A DNA stretch of 10,502 nucleotides from M55B118 sp964501715 (GTDB lineage Bacteria > Bacillota_I > Bacilli_A > Izemoplasmatales > Izemoplasmataceae). Where the stretch lies: assembly GCA_964501715.1 (NCBI GenBank), contig CAZCTR010000032.1:1-10502 (forward strand), in the 5' to 3' direction. Numbering within the stretch: position 1 is the first letter of the stretch; each line of letters begins with the position of its first letter. The position numbers and the translations under genes were made by a program. Positions 7,870 through 10,502 of the stretch are shown here, piece by piece. A model generated the notes under the pieces. The model had not been told where the DNA came from, did no database searches, and saw only the letters and a list, made by a program, of their open reading frames with translations.

Positions 7870-8709
7870 ATGAAACTGATCACAGACAGCACATGCGATC
7901 TGAACCAGCAACTCATAAAGCAGCACGACATAGAAGTGGTGCCACTTTATGTCATGCTCAACGACAAGTCATTCAAGGACGGGGTCGAACTCACCCCCGA
8001 CAAGCTTTACGAACTCGTCGAGAAGGAAGATGCGCTGCCGACGACGGCGGCAGCCTCGAGCGAGACGTTCAAATCCGTATTCAAAAAGTATCTCGACGAG
8101 GGTCACGAGATCCTCTACACCGGCATCGGCTCGGGGTTCTCCTCGACACTCCAAAGCGCGCATATCGCCAAGCAGTCGCTTGACAGCGACAGAATCCATC
8201 TCGTCGATTCGATGAACCTTTCAAGCGGGTCCGGGCTTCTGTTGCTCAAGGCGGCGAGCTACCGCGAACAGGGTCTTGATGCGCCCGCGATCAAGGAGAA
8301 ACTGGAAGCCGCCGTGCCCAAGGTGCGCACCCAGTTCGTCATCAACACCCTTGAATACCTCCACAAGGGAGGCCGGCTGAAAGCGATCAGCGCCTTCATG
8401 GGCACGATGATGCGAATCAAACCCATCATCCGCGTCAAGGACGGCGCCATGGCCGTCGGCAAGAAACCCCGTGGCAACATCCGCGTGGGTGTGAAACTGC
8501 TGCTCAAGGATGTCCTCAGGGATCTCGACGCGATCGACCCGGAATTCATCATGATCACCCACACCAAAGCGGAGAAACAGGCGGAGTATCTGCGAAATGA
8601 ACTGGCGTCCACAAACCATTTCAGACACATCCACGAGACCGAGGCTGGCTGTGTGATCTCATCACACTGCGGCCCCGGCACCATCGGCATCCTTTATATC
8701 ATGAAATGA
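7870..8709 (+). CDS. DegV family fatty-acid-binding protein (FakB-like)
   Basis: DegV/FakB proteins bind a fatty acid and present it to the FakA kinase for acyl-phosphate formation in Gram-positive phospholipid synthesis. The product has 279 residues, normal for the family, with no signal peptide. Seen in order are ITDSTCDL (4-11), LPTTAAASSETF (56-67), YTGIGSGFSSTLQSA (83-97), LVDSMNLSSGSG (111-122), LEYLHKGGRL (161-170), IKPIIRVKDG (183-192), R201, and GCVISSHCGPGTIGI (260-274) with H266. The H266 and nearby arginine positions resemble the ligand-phosphate contacts known in FakB proteins. AGGTGG at 7857-7862 lies seven bases before the ATG. A dedicated promoter precedes it and rsmE follows closely. 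FakA is not in the window, so a role in fatty-acid activation is inferred from family only. Confidence 0.93.
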   Translation: MKLITDSTCDLNQQLIKQHDIEVVPLYVMLNDKSFKDGVELTPDKLYELVEKEDALPTTAAASSETFKSVFKKYLDEGHEILYTGIGSGFSSTLQSAHIAKQSLDSDRIHLVDSMNLSSGSGLLLLKAASYREQGLDAPAIKEKLEAAVPKVRTQFVINTLEYLHKGGRLKAISAFMGTMMRIKPIIRVKDGAMAVGKKPRGNIRVGVKLLLKDVLRDLDAIDPEFIMITHTKAEKQAEYLRNELASTNHFRHIHETEAGCVISSHCGPGTIGILYIMK

Positions 8710-8718
8710 GGCATCCCC

Positions 8719-9447
8719 ATGCAACAGTATTTCATCAACAGACCCGTAGCGGACACCATCACCCTCGAAGACCAGAAGACCGTCCACCACATCACCCGTG
8801 TGATGCGTATGGAAAAGGGCGACATCGTCGCCCTCTGCGGCCTCGACACGGCATGCCACGCCGCCAGGATTGAGGGCTTTTCACAAAACAGCGTGACACT
8901 CAGCCGCCTTTACCCCTTGCGCGATGTCACCCATCCCCTCTCGATCACGCTCGCCCTCGCCCTCATCCGCAAGCAGCCTTTCGAGCTCGCGCTCCAAAAG
9001 GCGGTCGAACTCGGAATCGAAGGGTTCATACCCCTTTCATGCGAACGTTCGGTCGTACGGTTCAAAGAAAGCGACGTGGCGAAAAAAACGGCGCGTTTTG
9101 AGAAGATTGCGAAAGAGGCCGCTGAACAGTCCAGACGGTCGAACGTCCCGCATATCCATCCGGCCTCAACCCCTGAGAACCTGGATCTTAGCGCGTACGA
9201 CACAATACTCATCCCCTATGAGAACGAGACCACCCAGGACGCCGCAAGCGTCTTCAAGACCTTGGAAAAAGGCATGAACGTCCTTGTTGTCATCGGCCCG
9301 GAAGGGGGCTTCTCCGACAAGGAAATCGGCCACTTCACAGAACTCGGCGCAAAGACCCTGTCGCTCGGGCCGAGGGTGCTCAGGAGCGAGACCGCGGTCT
9401 TCTACACCCTTTCCGCGATCAACTATGAGACGGAAGGGGGCGCTTAG
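8719..9447 (+). CDS. rsmE: 16S rRNA (uracil(1498)-N3)-methyltransferase RsmE
   Basis: RsmE is a SPOUT-class, SAM-dependent enzyme that methylates U1498 (E. coli numbering) of 16S rRNA in the decoding region. The product has 242 residues, the family norm. The N-terminal PUA-like domain includes HHITRVMRMEKGD (23-35). The SPOUT part shows ELALQKAVELGIEGFIPL (89-106), CERSVVR (108-114), EAAEQSRR (133-140), the SAM-site loop VIGPEGGFSDKE (191-202) and the knot motif LSLGPRVLRSETAV (215-228). A short GAGG (8708-8711) overlaps the degV stop and lies seven bases before the ATG. With only nine bases between degV and rsmE and one between rsmE and mtaB, the three genes are clearly one transcript. rsmE followed by mtaB is a conserved Bacillota gene order. 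Confidence 0.97.
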   Translation: MQQYFINRPVADTITLEDQKTVHHITRVMRMEKGDIVALCGLDTACHAARIEGFSQNSVTLSRLYPLRDVTHPLSITLALALIRKQPFELALQKAVELGIEGFIPLSCERSVVRFKESDVAKKTARFEKIAKEAAEQSRRSNVPHIHPASTPENLDLSAYDTILIPYENETTQDAASVFKTLEKGMNVLVVIGPEGGFSDKEIGHFTELGAKTLSLGPRVLRSETAVFYTLSAINYETEGGA

Positions 9448-9448
9448 C

Positions 9449-10502
9449 ATGAAGGTCGCCTTTGAAACCCTCGGCTGCAAGGTCAACCATTATGAGAGCG
9501 AAGCTCTCAAGAGCATGTTCGAGGCCAGGGGCTACACCCTCGCGCCGTTCTCGGACGTCGCGGATGTCTATGTCATCAACACGTGCACGGTCACGAACCA
9601 GTCGGACGCGAAGAGCCGCAAGATGGTCCGAAAGGCAGTGAAGCGAAACCCCGAGGCGGTCGTCGCCGTCATCGGCTGCTATTCGCAGGTCGATGCGGAC
9701 ACCGTCGCGGACATCGACGGAGTCGACATCATCATGGGCACATCAAACCGTCCCCGCCTGCTTGAGTACGTCGAAAAGGTCCTCCGCGAGAGGCAGCCGA
9801 TCAAAGACATCACCGAGTCGAAAGGGCTCAAGGCCTTTGACGCGCTCAAACTGGACCATTTCGAGAAGAACACCCGGGCGTTTCTGAAGATACAGGACGG
9901 CTGCAATCAGTTCTGCAGCTATTGCATCATCCCCTTCGCCCGCGGCCCTGTCCGCTCGAAACCGATGCAGGAAGTGATCAGCGAGGCTCAATCCCTGCTT
10001 AAGAAAGGCTACAAGGAGATTGTGCTCTCGGGCATCCACACCGGTGGATACGGCACCGACCTAGAGGACACCACATTTTACGACTTGCTCGAGGCGCTTA
10101 GCCGTCTTGATGGCCTCGTGCGCCTCAGGATCTCCTCAGTGGAGATCAATCAGCTCACCGACGCCATCCTCGACCTCATCAAGGAAAGGCCCGTGTTCGC
10201 ACGCCACCTGCACATCCCCCTGCAGCATGGCGATGACGGCGTCCTTGAGCACATGCGGCGCCGCTACAGTGTCGCTGAATACATGCACAAAATCGAAGCC
10301 ATACGGTCCCGCATGCCCTCTATCGCCATCACCACGGACCTCATCACGGGATACCCCACCGAGGATGAAAAGGCCTTCGAGATCATGCTTGAGACAATCA
10401 ACGCCATCCGTTTCAGCGAACTGCACGTGTTCCCGTATTCAAGGCGGGGCGGCACGAAAGCCGCGAAAGAGAAGCAACAGGTCCACGGCGCCATCAAGAG
10501 CC
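9449..10502 (+). CDS. mtaB: tRNA threonylcarbamoyladenosine (t6A37) methylthiotransferase MtaB, 3' end cut by window edge
   Basis: MtaB converts t6A to ms2t6A at position 37 of ANN-decoding tRNAs, using two 4Fe-4S clusters and radical SAM chemistry. 351 residues are visible and the frame is still open. The family is about 430-450 long, so roughly a fifth is missing, including most or all of the C-terminal TRAM domain. The N-terminal UPF0004 domain carries cluster ligands C10 (LGCKVNHYES), C46 (NTCTVTN) and C77 (GCYSQ). The radical SAM motif is C152-NQF-C156-SY-C159. Later motifs are LSGIHTGGYG (193-202), LHIPLQHGDD (254-263) and VFPYSRRGGT (327-336). The Bacillus-type ordering after rsmE, and the LGCKVN start, favour MtaB over MiaB or RimO. 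A GGGGG site (9436-9440) lies inside the rsmE end, eight bases before the ATG. Confidence 0.95.
   Translation, partial: MKVAFETLGCKVNHYESEALKSMFEARGYTLAPFSDVADVYVINTCTVTNQSDAKSRKMVRKAVKRNPEAVVAVIGCYSQVDADTVADIDGVDIIMGTSNRPRLLEYVEKVLRERQPIKDITESKGLKAFDALKLDHFEKNTRAFLKIQDGCNQFCSYCIIPFARGPVRSKPMQEVISEAQSLLKKGYKEIVLSGIHTGGYGTDLEDTTFYDLLEALSRLDGLVRLRISSVEINQLTDAILDLIKERPVFARHLHIPLQHGDDGVLEHMRRRYSVAEYMHKIEAIRSRMPSIAITTDLITGYPTEDEKAFEIMLETINAIRFSELHVFPYSRRGGTKAAKEKQQVHGAIKS

Overview
The window is ordinary, tightly packed chromosomal core from a Bacillota-type (Firmicutes) bacterium. It has high GC (mid to upper 50s percent by eye, not counted), strongly C/G-ending codons and textbook AGGAGG ribosome binding sites. 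The Bacillota assignment rests on four things: the heat-shock order hrcA-grpE-dnaK-dnaJ under CIRCE operators, a DnaK without the nucleotide-binding-domain insert typical of Gram-negative DnaKs, rsmE followed by mtaB downstream of dnaJ, and a glcK-type ROK kinase next to a YqgX-type metallo-hydrolase. TGA is used as a stop, so this is not the mycoplasma code. A class-level guess (Bacilli or Erysipelotrichia-like) would be weak.

Layout. At the left edge, ispG (isoprenoid synthesis, MEP pathway) runs leftward and is cut by the window edge. It diverges across 110 bp from rpmG (ribosomal protein L33). An A/T-flanked terminator hairpin follows rpmG. Immediately behind it lie a ROK-family sugar kinase and an overlapping metallo-beta-lactamase-fold hydrolase, which end in a terminator that contains the hydrolase stop codon. 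Next comes the class I heat-shock operon, with two CIRCE elements bracketing one SigA-type promoter, then hrcA, grpE, dnaK, a hairpin, dnaJ and a strong terminator. A separate promoter then drives degV (fatty-acid binding), rsmE (16S rRNA methyltransferase) and mtaB (tRNA methylthiotransferase, cut by the right edge).

How the genes work together. HrcA represses its own operon through CIRCE. GrpE, DnaK and DnaJ form the Hsp70 folding machine. L33, RsmE and MtaB all serve the ribosome or tRNA. The kinase and hydrolase pair looks like housekeeping carbon and detoxification metabolism.

The main caveat is an assembly fault. The 100 N gap at 1765-1864 is flanked by identical 55-base copies, so two contig ends overlap and the gap is not real. 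Collapsing it restores an intact 307-residue kinase. I found no mobile element, CRISPR array, tRNA, rRNA, defence gene or convincing novel system. The points worth a second look are the assembly artefact, the geometry of the CIRCE/promoter region, the attenuator-like terminator before the kinase, the dnaK-dnaJ hairpin, and degV sitting where prmA is usual.
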